This document shows positions 40,499-49,424 of a stretch of 50,133 nucleotides of DNA, piece by piece (the first letter of the stretch is position 1; every line of letters starts with the position of its first letter). Origin of the DNA: Anaerolineae bacterium (GTDB lineage: Bacteria > Chloroflexota > Anaerolineae > Anaerolineales > E44-bin32); assembly GCA_030605795.1 (NCBI GenBank), contig JAUWHR010000093.1:1-50133 (forward strand). Reading direction: 5' to 3'. A program made the translations under genes and the position numbers. The notes below the pieces were generated by a model, which saw nothing but the letters and a program-made list of their open reading frames with translations, was not told the origin of the DNA and did not search any database.

Positions 40499-40900
40499 CT
40501 AAATCAGCCTGATCTCCTTGCTGCTCTCCCACAGCCCATGAATATTGCAAAGGGCTAGAGCATGCAGCGTGCCCGGTTTGCTGATCTTCAATGATGTAGT
40601 CAACGCGTGGTGCGTGTAGACGGGTCCCTGATTCGGGCCGGCGCCAGATTCGCCGTGGGCGTTAAACTCAAAGTGCCCTACGTCGTAGGTGAACTTATCA
40701 CCTTCTGGGTGAAAGTAGAGGCTAATCCAGCGGATGTGGTGTTCGGTGGTATTGGGATGAGCAATCTCCTTCCCCAGTCCAACCTTCACCTTAAAGATCT
40801 CGTCTGCATTCACCCGGTCCGGGCACTCGATGACTGGAACGTGCTTCTCTTTCTTCCAGTCGGCCTCTTGAATCCGGTCACCTAATTTTGAGACGGACAT
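40499..40900 (-). CDS. Superoxide reductase (class II, neelaredoxin type)
   Basis: A 133-residue desulfoferrodoxin-fold protein without the N-terminal rubredoxin-like iron domain. Iron ligands are recognisable: the E-K-H-V-P block near residue 20, histidines in HPNTTEHHIRW, and the cysteine-histidine motif CNIHGLWE near the C-terminus. It reduces superoxide to peroxide without releasing oxygen, which suits an anaerobe. It is two bases from the next upstream gene (Dps-like) on the same strand, so they form a unit with a peroxide-using ferritin. Confidence 0.95.
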   Translation of the reverse strand: MSVSKLGDRIQEADWKKEKHVPVIECPDRVNADEIFKVKVGLGKEIAHPNTTEHHIRWISLYFHPEGDKFTYDVGHFEFNAHGESGAGPNQGPVYTHHALTTSLKISKPGTLHALALCNIHGLWESSKEIRLI

Positions 40901-40902
40901 AA

Positions 40903-41400
40903 TTATTTCCTCTCTTTCATCAACTCAATATCCTCAACCAGAGCTTGAAGGTCCTCCTCGTGGGTGATCTCGTCTGTGAGGATCGAAAGAACGATCTCAT
41001 ATGTCACCGGGTCGGCATCTTTGGTGAGTTCGGTTAATTGTTGGTAGACATCGATGGCGCATTGTTCGCCTTTGATGTTCTGTTCCAACAACACCTCCAC
41101 GTAAGGGTCTTCGGGGACCTCGTACCCGCAGTTGGTCATCTTATACCAATCTTCGGGCTTGTGGAGGGGTGTGCCGCCAAGTTGGATTATCCTATCCGCT
41201 AGCAACTCCGCGTGCCCCAGTTCTTCAGTGGCATGCTCCATGAGTTCGGTGACTACGTCCCCTCTCATAGGACCCTTGGCCACTTTGGCTCCTACCCAGT
41301 ACTGGTAGTATGCCAGCCACTCGTCTGCCAGAGCCTTGTTGAGCATATCGAGAAGATTGTCCACGTCTATGCCTACGATTGCTCTTCCTTTTGTGCCCAT
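40903..41400 (-). CDS. Dps-like (DPSL) ferritin-fold protein
   Basis: A 165-residue protein with a ferritin-fold: ALADEWLAYYQYW, HATEELGHAELLADRI, and a late ILTDEITHEEDLQ. Two cysteines, in KMTNCGYEV and KGEQCAIDVY, are at the spacing of the thioferritin or Dps-like group known from archaea and anaerobic bacteria, where they form a disulfide or a metal site. Such proteins store iron while consuming peroxide. AAAGGAGG precedes the start. It is directly upstream of superoxide reductase. Confidence 0.85.
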   Translation of the reverse strand: MGTKGRAIVGIDVDNLLDMLNKALADEWLAYYQYWVGAKVAKGPMRGDVVTELMEHATEELGHAELLADRIIQLGGTPLHKPEDWYKMTNCGYEVPEDPYVEVLLEQNIKGEQCAIDVYQQLTELTKDADPVTYEIVLSILTDEITHEEDLQALVEDIELMKERK

Positions 41401-41451
41401 GTTTACTTTACCTCCTTTTATTGATATCCGGATTCGTCTATGGTGCAGATC

Positions 41452-41970
41452 TTACTTTAGCGCAGTAATAATCGTACGGCAGAAAGCGGGTAGGTCGCTA
41501 GGAACACGTGATGTAATCAGGTTCCCATCCTGAATAACTTCTTCATCCACGTAAATGGCCCCCGCGTTGATAACATCGTCCTTGATTGCCGGCACGCATG
41601 TGGCGCGTTTGCCCTTCATGATACCGGCTGAGACGAGCACCCATGCAGCGTGGCAGATTGCGGCTATAATACCACCTCGTTCAGATACGCCTCTAACAAG
41701 GTCGATCATCGCTTGATGTCGGCGCATCCGATCGGGCGCATAACCACCCGGCACGATTAGGGCATCAAAATCTTCGGCGGATACATCGTCGGCTGTGGCA
41801 TCCACCGTTACTGGATAGCCAAGTTTGCTGTGGTATTGCTCAACTCCTGGCATCCCTATTACAACGACCTCCGCGCCGGCTTCGCGCATGCGTAAGAGCG
41901 GGTACCACAATTCAAGTTCTTGGTAGTTATCCTCAGCTAGAATTGCTATGCGTTTTCCCTTCAACTCCAT
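41452..41970 (-). CDS. DJ-1/PfpI-family protein
   Basis: A 172-residue protein. The nucleophile elbow is in IAAICHAAWVLVSAG (Cys near 104), and the family regions DALIVPGGYAPD and GNLITSRVPSDLPAFC are clear. PfpI-type members are described as intracellular proteases, deglycases or glyoxalases; the substrate is not known here. AGGAGG precedes the ATG. It belongs to the oxygen-stress run of minus-strand genes. Confidence 0.92.
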   Translation of the reverse strand: MELKGKRIAILAEDNYQELELWYPLLRMREAGAEVVVIGMPGVEQYHSKLGYPVTVDATADDVSAEDFDALIVPGGYAPDRMRRHQAMIDLVRGVSERGGIIAAICHAAWVLVSAGIMKGKRATCVPAIKDDVINAGAIYVDEEVIQDGNLITSRVPSDLPAFCRTIITALK

Positions 41971-42005
41971 ATAAACCTCCTCACCTGATTTGAGACTCTC
42001 TTATT

Positions 42006-42509
42006 TTAATCCACCAACCGGAACTTTTCCCGCTTCGCGTTGCAAATCGGACACTCGTCAGGGGCTTCGTGCTCGGCCACATAGCCACAAATCTCACAGA
42101 CATGATAGTCGTGGCTCTCTCCCCGTAGCATGGCATTCAGCGCGTTTTTGTAGAGTGTAGCGTGGCCCTCTTCTACATCTCTCGCCTGGCTGAACGTTAT
42201 TGCAGCTGCGCGCTCGCCTTCACCCTCTGCCTCACGGATGAATTGGGGGTAGTAGACTTGGTTGGCGACCATTTCCCGATCGAAGGAACTGCGCATGTTT
42301 TCTTCAGTGCCCTGCACCACTACCTCGCCGAGCAAATGTAGGTGACGAGCAGTGTGCACCCCCTCAGCGGCAGCCACTGCTCGGAAGAGCTTTGCGACTT
42401 GCGGAAACTCTTCCTCATCGGCCTTGCGCGCGAAAGCTAATAAGCGGTGGTATGCCTTGGCCTCACCAACGAAGGCTTCATAGAGATTGCGCTGTGTCAA
42501 TTCTCCCAT
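42006..42509 (-). CDS. Rubrerythrin
   Basis: A 167-residue protein: a four-helix diiron domain (EAFVGEAKAYHRLLAF, AAAEGVHTARHLHL, ARDVEEGHATLYKN) and a C-terminal rubredoxin-like iron site (CEICG..CPICN). It reduces peroxide with electrons from rubredoxin or NAD(P)H partners. The ATG at 42509 has GAGGTG upstream; an upstream start at 42557 adds 16 residues without homology. This is one of two intact rubrerythrins here. Confidence 0.92.
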   Translation of the reverse strand: MGELTQRNLYEAFVGEAKAYHRLLAFARKADEEEFPQVAKLFRAVAAAEGVHTARHLHLLGEVVVQGTEENMRSSFDREMVANQVYYPQFIREAEGEGERAAAITFSQARDVEEGHATLYKNALNAMLRGESHDYHVCEICGYVAEHEAPDECPICNAKREKFRLVD

Positions 42510-42676
42510 TTCGGAGCACCTCACAATGTGCAAATCCAGACAAAAGTATCGCGCCAATTTTCAATAAGGCTGCCCTATATTCAAACTATTCCGTGATTTC
42601 TATGCCCCTCTCCACTCCTCGAGGGGAAAATTTTTCAGTGCACTCATCCTCCTCAAACATGCGCGTTTATCTTCTA

Positions 42677-43240
42677 CTATAATGATCGATTGAAACCATT
42701 CACGTAAGCGAACTCCTCCAGGAGCAGACGCTCAGGTCGATTTTTCTCTGACTCCGCCTGTTTATCAGAAAGGAGGGAACTTATGGTTTCAGCATGTTTG
42801 CCGACAATAACCAGGGTTATTACCGTCATCTCATCGGGAATGCCGAGGATTTCCTTGACCGCATCTTCCTTGTATCCGGCTATCGGATGCGCCACAAGCC
42901 CCAGTTCGGTTGCCCTGAGCATGATGAAAGCTGTTGCTATACCTGTATCAAAAAGGTAATACTCTCTACCTTTGATGAGGCAATCAAGATCTTTCCTGCT
43001 GAATGCGACGATGATCATTGGTGCATCTTGCACCCACTCATTTCCTTTTGACATGGCATTATGCAGCTGTTCTAATTTTTCAGGCGCATAGACGAAGATG
43101 AACCTCCATGGCTGATTATTGAAGCAGGAAGGGGCCAATTGAGCGCTCCCGGCCAATTCCTTGATGAGTTCTTCCGTAATTTCTACCGGCTCTAGTGAAC
43201 GATATGCTCTTCTTGAATGTGTGGCTTGTTTTACGTCCAT
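42677..43240 (-). CDS. Nitroreductase-family FMN oxidoreductase
   Basis: A 187-residue protein. The FMN-binding start HSRRAYRSLEPVEI, the block LAPSCFNNQPWRF, and IAGYKEDAVKEILGIPDEM are typical of the nitroreductase family. It uses NAD(P)H and FMN for two-electron reductions; the natural substrate is unknown. It lies in the minus-strand redox run. Confidence 0.92.
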   Translation of the reverse strand: MDVKQATHSRRAYRSLEPVEITEELIKELAGSAQLAPSCFNNQPWRFIFVYAPEKLEQLHNAMSKGNEWVQDAPMIIVAFSRKDLDCLIKGREYYLFDTGIATAFIMLRATELGLVAHPIAGYKEDAVKEILGIPDEMTVITLVIVGKHAETISSLLSDKQAESEKNRPERLLLEEFAYVNGFNRSL

Positions 43241-43255
43241 TGGATTTGTCCCCTT

Positions 43256-44479
43256 TTATACGCTTATGTCATCCTGTAACCGCTTTTCACCTTCGAGTTT
43301 CCTGATATCTGTGATGTCTTGGGTCACCTCCAGGGTGCCCAGGTACTCTCCGTTTTTATTGTGGACGGGGAAGTAGCGGATGTGAACGAACTTACCCTGA
43401 AGGTTAATCCAGAATTCGGCCACTTCCCGGCGACCGTTTCGGAAATCATCGATTATTTGGTTGACAACATGGACGCTTTTTTGGGGATGGCACAATTGGA
43501 CAAGTCTTCCGATAACAGCTTTCGTTCGGGGAAAAATCCTTTCCTCGCTCTGGTTATAGTATCTGACTTTGTCCTCACTGTCTACGAAGCTGATGTCAAC
43601 CGGTAGGCTATTTAGAATACCCTCAAGCTCTTCTTCAGATAAGGTTCCGGTCTCAAAAGCCACCTGGCCTTTCACCCCAGGCTCGGTCACTATTGCTTCT
43701 CTTTCATCGATAGCTATCCTCGCCCCTTCAGGGGTGAAGCAGCAATAACCCAACTCGTCGAACTGCTGTCTTATTTCCTTCCATTCTTCCTCGGTAAAAA
43801 TCCTAAGGGAAGTAGGAAACAGGATGCTGTTCTCTTTGGGGAAGTGGTTCATGAGTAGTTCGGCCAAAGAGAATGCCACTTCCTCTAGCTGTTGAGTAAA
43901 GTTTTTAAAATCCAAACTCTCGTGCTCATCCACGAGCTTATAGAGACTCTTCTTCACTTCTCTTATCTGGTTATGCTCCATCCACATAATCGCCGGGGGC
44001 TGCTTGACACCATGTTTCTCGAGGTAAGGAAAGAGAACGTTCTCCTCCCTCACATAATGGCTTTCCGACTCTTTGAAATGCCCCGTAATGTGTTTAAGCT
44101 GCTCTAGACTTTCAGAATCAATATCACTTGCATCCCGTAATTTTTTCACAATGTCTTTCAGTTCAGAGGCAAATTGGAGGATTATTTGATGCTCTTCCAT
44201 GAGGATGTGGATTGGGTGGCCTTTGGGTGCTATAGGTTTTTCTCTCTCTAAGGACTCTCTAAAGACAGCCAGGTGGACTTCACAAAGCTGTTGGATCTCT
44301 TCCCTTGGCATTCCTTCGTTTATTAGTTCCTCTTCTGCCATGGCTATCTCGACAGGGGAGACACCCTCAAGTACTTTCTTCAATCTATCTTTCACTGCCT
44401 CTGGGTCGTCACCTTTATGTAGACTCTTTATTAACTCCTTCAGTTTTTCTTTTCTGTCTGTGTTAATCGTTTCATTCAT
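43256..44479 (-). CDS. DUF438/hemerythrin/PAS-domain protein
   Basis: A 407-residue soluble protein with three parts: a DUF438 domain (about residues 10-80), a hemerythrin-like HHE domain (about 90-230) with histidines and acids in HILMEEHQIILQF, HYVREENVLFPYLE and MNHFPKENSILFP, and a PAS domain (about 285-400). HHE domains bind a diiron centre and oxygen, nitric oxide or iron. It probably senses or stores one of these. The gene is not beside any regulator. GGAG precedes the ATG. Confidence 0.9.
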   Translation of the reverse strand: MNETINTDRKEKLKELIKSLHKGDDPEAVKDRLKKVLEGVSPVEIAMAEEELINEGMPREEIQQLCEVHLAVFRESLEREKPIAPKGHPIHILMEEHQIILQFASELKDIVKKLRDASDIDSESLEQLKHITGHFKESESHYVREENVLFPYLEKHGVKQPPAIMWMEHNQIREVKKSLYKLVDEHESLDFKNFTQQLEEVAFSLAELLMNHFPKENSILFPTSLRIFTEEEWKEIRQQFDELGYCCFTPEGARIAIDEREAIVTEPGVKGQVAFETGTLSEEELEGILNSLPVDISFVDSEDKVRYYNQSEERIFPRTKAVIGRLVQLCHPQKSVHVVNQIIDDFRNGRREVAEFWINLQGKFVHIRYFPVHNKNGEYLGTLEVTQDITDIRKLEGEKRLQDDISV

Positions 44480-44543
44480 TGTTCATCTCCATGAATAATC
44501 TTGGGTATTGTGTTGGGGCATTAATATCGTTCGGTAAGCTAAA

Positions 44544-46568
44544 TCACAGCAACGCCTCTAACTCCTCTGGTTGGGTGACTGGAGGGCGGCAGGTAAAATC
44601 AACGCAGACGTATGCTGTGGCGCGGTTGGCGATCTGGTCACGATCCCGCAACAGCGGAACGACGGGTGTTTCCTGGCCAGGGTCGCCGAGTGCCATGATC
44701 TGATGAGGACGGTAGCCCGTGGTACATACGTCCAGCAGGGCGCCGGTGTCGGCTGCGTTGGGATCGCCCACGATAGCGACCTCGCGAGGGGAGGCGAGAG
44801 CATGCTCCAATGCTATTAGCCATTGAGAGAATGCGAGTGGATGTTGTGCCAACAGCGGCTGTATTTGGCTCAGACTCCGGTGAGCCAACTCAGTATAACG
44901 TGGTTCACTAGCCAGCCCTGCCAAGCGCAGTAATACAAATGCAGCCATGGCATTGCCAGAGGGAATAGCATTATCCTGTAAGTCCCTGGGTCGAGCGATC
45001 AATTTCTCGTGGTCATCGCTAGTGTCGAAGAAACCACCTTCAGGAGACCCAAAATGTCCAATCATTTCTTCTGCCAGATCCCGGGCGGCCAGGAACCAAC
45101 GCGGATGAAAGGTGACTTGATAAAGCTCGAGCAAGCCCTCAATGAGGTGAGTGTAATCTTCTAGGTATCCGTTGAGTTTGGCTTCCCCTGCTTTCCATGT
45201 GTGCCATAAGCGGCCGTTAGATTTTTGGAGTTCGCGTAGTAGAAAATCAGCGTTGTGTTCAGCGATTTGACGGTAGTCATCACGGTTCAGGACCCGCGCT
45301 GCTTCGGAAAAAGCTGCCAGCATCAATCCGTTCCAAGAGGTCAGGATCTTCTCGTCGCGCCCTGGGTGCACTCGCGGTTGACGAGCTATTAACAACTTAC
45401 GACGGGCCTCGGATAATTCTGTGCGTTGGTCAAGTCCGCAGACAAGCTTTAGAATGTTCAGATCTCCAAAGCCGTGAGTTTGGTCCGTCGAAGTGTTGCC
45501 CTCCTCCGTGACCCCATACGCAGCCATAAAAGTCTTCGCTTTTACGCCTAACAGGCCACGGATTTCAGCCGCTGTCCAGAGATAGAACTTGCCCTCCTTG
45601 CCCTCACTATCGGCATCCTGGGTGGAGTAAAATCCACCTCCCGGATCTGTCATCTCTCGTATGACGTAATCAAGGATTTCTTCCGTGATAGTACGGAAAA
45701 ACGCATCACCGGTTACCTGCCAGGCGTGCAGGTAGACGCGTGCTAACAGAGCGTTGTCATATAGCATCTTTTCAAAGTGGGGTACCAACCAGAGACCGTC
45801 AATAGAGTAGCGATGGAATCCGCCGCCTAATTGATCGTATATTCCTCCACGGGCCATTGCCTCTAGAGCCATGGTCACCATGTGCTGGGCCCGGGTGTCG
45901 CCGGTGGTGTGGTGATAGCGAAGCAGGAATTCGAGAGCCATTGGTTGGGGGAATTTGGGTCCTTCACCCCACCCACCTTGTTTGTGGTCGAAGTGTTGCA
46001 GTAGGGTCTGGAAAGCAGATGTCAGTGTTGCACTGTTTAAGGAATCGGCTTGTCTTTCACCAATCTCGCTCTGTAATTCGATAGTTGTGGTCAGTCGGTT
46101 GCTGCTTTCGATGATTTGCTGGCGACGATTCTGCCAGGCTTCGGCCACGGCCAACAGTACATCTGTGAATGCGGGTATTCCGAAACGCGGCGTCGGCGGG
46201 AAATAAGTGCCGCCGTAGAATGGGTGCCCATCGGGTGTGAGGAACACCGACATTGGCCAACCACCGTTTCCGGTCATCGTTTGCACGGCGTTCATATAAA
46301 TGCGATCCAGGTCTGGTCGCTCCTCACGGTCTACCTTGATGTTGATGAAGTGCTTATTCAGGATTGCCGCTACCTTCTCGTCCTCAAAGGATTCGTGTGC
46401 CATCACATGACACCAATGACAGGCGGAGTAACCGATGCTGAGAAAGACCGGTTTGTTTTGAGACTTGGCTTTTCGCAGTGCCGGCTCACCCCAGGGGTAC
46501 CAGTCAACGGGGTTGTCTGCGTGCTGGAGCAGGTAGGGACTGGTTTCTTGCGACAGCCGATTTAGCAT
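44544..46568 (-). CDS. DUF255 thioredoxin-like and glycosidase-like protein (YyaL/SSP411 family)
   Basis: A 674-residue protein. The first 170 residues are a thioredoxin-like DUF255 domain with [17 protein letters not shown] and [12 protein letters not shown]; the remainder is an (alpha/alpha)6-type barrel with [15 protein letters not shown] and [14 protein letters not shown]. This family is widespread and is often called spermatogenesis-associated protein 20 in animals; its reaction is not known. There is no clear link to the neighbouring genes other than shared strand. Weak ribosome site. Confidence 0.9.
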   Translation of the reverse strand: MLNRLSQETSPYLLQHADNPVDWYPWGEPALRKAKSQNKPVFLSIGYSACHWCHVMAHESFEDEKVAAILNKHFINIKVDREERPDLDRIYMNAVQTMTGNGGWPMSVFLTPDGHPFYGGTYFPPTPRFGIPAFTDVLLAVAEAWQNRRQQIIESSNRLTTTIELQSEIGERQADSLNSATLTSAFQTLLQHFDHKQGGWGEGPKFPQPMALEFLLRYHHTTGDTRAQHMVTMALEAMARGGIYDQLGGGFHRYSIDGLWLVPHFEKMLYDNALLARVYLHAWQVTGDAFFRTITEEILDYVIREMTDPGGGFYSTQDADSEGKEGKFYLWTAAEIRGLLGVKAKTFMAAYGVTEEGNTSTDQTHGFGDLNILKLVCGLDQRTELSEARRKLLIARQPRVHPGRDEKILTSWNGLMLAAFSEAARVLNRDDYRQIAEHNADFLLRELQKSNGRLWHTWKAGEAKLNGYLEDYTHLIEGLLELYQVTFHPRWFLAARDLAEEMIGHFGSPEGGFFDTSDDHEKLIARPRDLQDNAIPSGNAMAAFVLLRLAGLASEPRYTELAHRSLSQIQPLLAQHPLAFSQWLIALEHALASPREVAIVGDPNAADTGALLDVCTTGYRPHQIMALGDPGQETPVVPLLRDRDQIANRATAYVCVDFTCRPPVTQPEELEALL

Positions 46569-46614
46569 GTTTATTTATTTTGCCTCGGGTAACTGGTTAA
46601 AGGATCATTCCAGC

Positions 46615-47052
46615 TTAGATAAAAAGCGTAACCGATGAATCCCGCGCTGTTCGGATGTACGTACCTACCGATCCGTACTCGTCGATCCAATCCTCGCGCA
46701 AGTCCGACGGTTTAATACCCATGATGTCCATGGTCATGTCGCAGGCGATGATATGGCCACCAAGTTCTTTATAATCGGTCATTAATTTCTCTAGCGATGC
46801 CACGTTGGATTTCTTCATGCGCCGTCTAATCATCCATTTACCAAGACCAAACATGTGCATCGTGGAGAGAGGACCTTTTTCTAACCCCCCCTTTTGCAGA
46901 CGCTGGAGTCCCCAAAAGGTGAAGAAAATCGAGGCCTCCATTCCCATTGACAGGGCCCCATTAGCGATGATAAGCGCGCTGTAAAGCTTGTCCATGTCAC
47001 CGCTGTGCAGGACGATGGTCACTCGATCAGCTGTCGTGTTGTTCTGGTTCAT
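46615..47052 (-). CDS. DsrE/DsrF-like sulfur-carrier family protein
   Basis: A 145-residue protein of the DsrE2 type: RVTIVLHSGDMDKLYSALIIANG, MGMEASIFFTFWGLQ, and CDMTMDIMGIKPSDL (the Cys could carry persulfide). These proteins pass sulfur to or from TusA and other carriers in sulfur metabolism. A longer frame begins at 47151, but its first 33 residues are not conserved; ATG 47052 is preferred although the ribosome site is weak. It is 55 bp downstream of tusA on the same strand. Confidence 0.85.
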   Translation of the reverse strand: MNQNNTTADRVTIVLHSGDMDKLYSALIIANGALSMGMEASIFFTFWGLQRLQKGGLEKGPLSTMHMFGLGKWMIRRRMKKSNVASLEKLMTDYKELGGHIIACDMTMDIMGIKPSDLREDWIDEYGSVGTYIRTARDSSVTLFI

Positions 47053-47107
47053 TTGCCTTGCCAGCTCTCTCGTTGGGATAAATATAAAGTAAATAGGAAA
47101 ATTAGTT

Positions 47108-47329
47108 TCAACGACGAATACGGATTGTCCAGTCGTTATCCGAGCCTTCAACGCTCAATAGCTCCAGCTCAAGTGCCTCGACCGCCATCGGAATCTCTTT
47201 TTTCGAAGAGGGATGTGTGCCGATCACCTCAATCACGTCGCCCAGCGCGGCCTTGCGCAACGCTTTGCGTGTCTCGACTAGCGGTACAGGGCAGGTTTCC
47301 CCCCGCACATCTACCTTGAACTCTGCCAT
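47108..47329 (-). CDS. tusA: TusA-family sulfur carrier
   Basis: A 73-residue protein with the defining motif CPVP (Cys13) after an RGETC start and an SIRA-type fold. TusA carries persulfide sulfur for tRNA thiolation, molybdenum cofactor, sulfur oxidation or selenium chemistry. GAGGTGG precedes the ATG. It is 9 nt from iscU and next to the DsrE-like gene, so it links Fe-S assembly to sulfur transfer. Confidence 0.94.
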   Translation of the reverse strand: MAEFKVDVRGETCPVPLVETRKALRKAALGDVIEVIGTHPSSKKEIPMAVEALELELLSVEGSDNDWTIRIRR

Positions 47330-47338
47330 CCTTCCACC

Positions 47339-47977
47339 TCACTCTTCAAACTCTACTATTACCTGTGTCACGTCCCACAGAGGCTCGATTTTTTCAATGA
47401 TTTCCTCATGGATATTTGGAGCAAATTGATGGTTGTCAGGAAGCTTGAGGGCGACGTTCACTATCCCATCAGCTACCTTGATTTCTTTGACAAGTTTTGT
47501 GCGTACCAGGTCAAGCCCGACCAGTGGGTTCATGACCCGCTTTAGCCGCTTGCGTACCACCTCAACCGTCGTGGGCACACGCTCTTTTATGAGCCCATGA
47601 CGCTCCTCGTAGTTCTGGATAGCCGCCTGCAGCCCGTCCACGGCCAAAATGGAACAATGGGTCTTGATCGGTGGTAGTCCTCCTAAAGCCTCTGAAGCCT
47701 GTCTCCAGGTGATTGCCTTGGCCTCTTCCAACGTCTTACCTTTGGCCATCTCGGTGATAATTGAGCCGGTGGCAATGTTGGAAGCGCAGCCATAAGACTC
47801 GAATTTAATATCGGTGATACGGTGAGATTTTTCATCCACCTTTAGGTACAAGGCCACCATATCGCCACAGGCTGGGCTGCCTTCAATGGACTTGGCATCG
47901 GGTTCTTCAATACGCCCTACGTTGTGTGGGTGTCGGAAATGCTCCATCACGATCTCGCTGTATGGGAAGTCAGGCAT
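47339..47977 (-). CDS. IscU Fe-S scaffold fused to a DUF59 (MIP18-like) domain
   Basis: A 212-residue fusion. Residues 1-125 are IscU/NifU-N, with all ligands: C37 in PACGD, C64 in GCASN, and C108 in KTHCS. Residues about 136-212 are a DUF59/MIP18-like domain (RKRLKRVMNPLVGLDLVRTKLVKE, then VNVALKLPDNHQF), a fold used in SufT and CIA-type Fe-S delivery. The scaffold and a delivery factor are therefore in one chain. AAAGGAG precedes the ATG. It lies 2 nt after the IscS-like gene. Confidence 0.88.
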   Translation of the reverse strand: MPDFPYSEIVMEHFRHPHNVGRIEEPDAKSIEGSPACGDMVALYLKVDEKSHRITDIKFESYGCASNIATGSIITEMAKGKTLEEAKAITWRQASEALGGLPPIKTHCSILAVDGLQAAIQNYEERHGLIKERVPTTVEVVRKRLKRVMNPLVGLDLVRTKLVKEIKVADGIVNVALKLPDNHQFAPNIHEEIIEKIEPLWDVTQVIVEFEE

Positions 47978-47979
47978 AG

Positions 47980-49146
47980 CTACAACTCCTTTCCCAATGG
48001 GCTGATTGCCCGTAGTTGCTCGATGACATCTGCGATGACATCGGCCACTGCGTCAACGTCACCGGATTTGTTGTAACGACCGAAAGTGAAGCGCACTGAG
48101 CCATGTGCCCGTTCGTGATTGCCCCCAATGCCCAGAATGACGTGACTAGCCTCTAATGAGCGGCTAAAGCAGGCCGAGCCGGTGCTGACGGCGAAGCCTT
48201 TCATGTCTAGATGCAGTAAGATCGACTCGCCCTCGACGAAGCGGAACGATACGTTGACGTTGTGGGGCAGCCGTAATGTGGGGTGGCCATTGAGTTGTGA
48301 GTGGGGAATCTGTAACAGCCGTTCGATCAATCTATCGCGCATCTGCTCTAGCCGGGCAGTTTCTTCAGGAGTGGTCAATTCCACCGCTTTGGCAAACCCA
48401 ATCGCAGCCGGTATGTTTTCTTCGCCAGCCCGTAGGTTGAATTCCTGAAAGCCACCGTCCATCCACTTGTTCAAAGGAGTTCCCTTACGTACGTACAACC
48501 CACCGACACCTTTAGGACCATGGATCAGGTGGGCTGTAACTGTCATTAGATCGACTGGTACCTCTTGCACCTCAATCGGCACACGAGGAAAGGTGTGGGT
48601 TGCATCTGTGTGGAAGAGCACACCCCTGTCCTTACAGATTTGGGCAATGGAAACCAGGTCTTGCAAGGTACCAATCTCCTGATTGGCTGCTTGAATCGAG
48701 ACCAGAATGGTCTCTGGGATGATAGCATCACGCAGTTGATCCAGATCCAATCGTCCAAACTCATCAACGTCGAGATAGGTCACTTGAAAGCCTTGCTTTT
48801 CCAAGGTCCGAGCGCTATGTAGCACGGGAAAATCTTCAACACGCGAAGTGATAATATGTTTGCCCTTCTTTTCACCCAGTGCCAGAGCTACTCCTTTGAT
48901 TGCGATGTTGCTTGACTCTGTGCTCCCAGAAGTGAACACAAATTCTTCTGGTGCGGCTCCCAAAGCCTTGGCAATCGTCGCCCGTGCTGCCCCGATGGCT
49001 TCCCTAGCCTCGATTCCAGCCGAGTAGCCGAACTGAGAGGTGGCAATTGCATAGGTCTTCAGAAAAAAAGGGGTCATGGCCTCGAGCACGCGCTCGTCCA
49101 ACCGAGTGGTGGCTGCATTGTCCAGATAAATAAGTTCTCCAAACAT
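47980..49146 (-). CDS. IscS/NifS-family protein lacking the PLP-binding lysine
   Basis: A 388-residue protein aligned along its whole length with cysteine desulfurases: LDNAATTRLDERVLEAM at the start, SGSTESSNIAIKG, and GSACFSRSLE with catalytic Cys326. At the Schiff-base position, where IscS has SGHK(I/L)YGPKG, this protein has TAHLIHGPKG, so Leu207 replaces the lysine. The PLP-stacking histidine (canonical TEHKAV) and a PLP-contacting Gln (DATQ) are changed too (RVEDFPV, DATH). It should not bind PLP as a classical desulfurase. A similar loss is known for Archaeoglobus fulgidus IscS. It may dock sulfur on IscU without making it. Confidence 0.9.
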   Translation of the reverse strand: MFGELIYLDNAATTRLDERVLEAMTPFFLKTYAIATSQFGYSAGIEAREAIGAARATIAKALGAAPEEFVFTSGSTESSNIAIKGVALALGEKKGKHIITSRVEDFPVLHSARTLEKQGFQVTYLDVDEFGRLDLDQLRDAIIPETILVSIQAANQEIGTLQDLVSIAQICKDRGVLFHTDATHTFPRVPIEVQEVPVDLMTVTAHLIHGPKGVGGLYVRKGTPLNKWMDGGFQEFNLRAGEENIPAAIGFAKAVELTTPEETARLEQMRDRLIERLLQIPHSQLNGHPTLRLPHNVNVSFRFVEGESILLHLDMKGFAVSTGSACFSRSLEASHVILGIGGNHERAHGSVRFTFGRYNKSGDVDAVADVIADVIEQLRAISPLGKEL

Positions 49147-49424
49147 ACCCTTACCTGATTAGCTTGTTCTCAATTATTTTAGTATCGGTAAACTTAGTGC
49201 CATAACCGTCATCCCCATGTGGATAGTTACGACAATTTATCTATTTAAGCTATTTATACCATATTATTATTAATAAATAGTTAGATTAGCTTGAGCGTAG
49301 ATCTTACTTTTGATTAACGGCTTTCGTTCGGGGAAAAATCCTTCGGGTTTGGTCCCGCGCTTCACTCCCCGGTTTCTTTACAGAATTTTATGAGCTGTTC
49401 TTACACGACCCAGTCCATCACCAA
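49147..49424. other. AT-rich intergenic region with a 24-bp fragment of the DUF438 gene
   Basis: No gene is seen in these 278 bp. The 24 bp at 49320-49343 are identical to 43518-43541, inside the DUF438 gene, and sit next to unrelated sequence, which suggests a rearrangement scar. The AT-rich centre (49255-49285) may hold promoters for the iscS-like gene. Confidence 0.5.

Noticed and set aside
46615-47329. TusA plus DsrE-like genes as a split YedF selenium protein
   Set aside because: The DsrE-like protein is of the DsrE2 type with its own conserved CDMTMDIMG block, unlike the YedF C-terminal domain, so the link stays only a remark.
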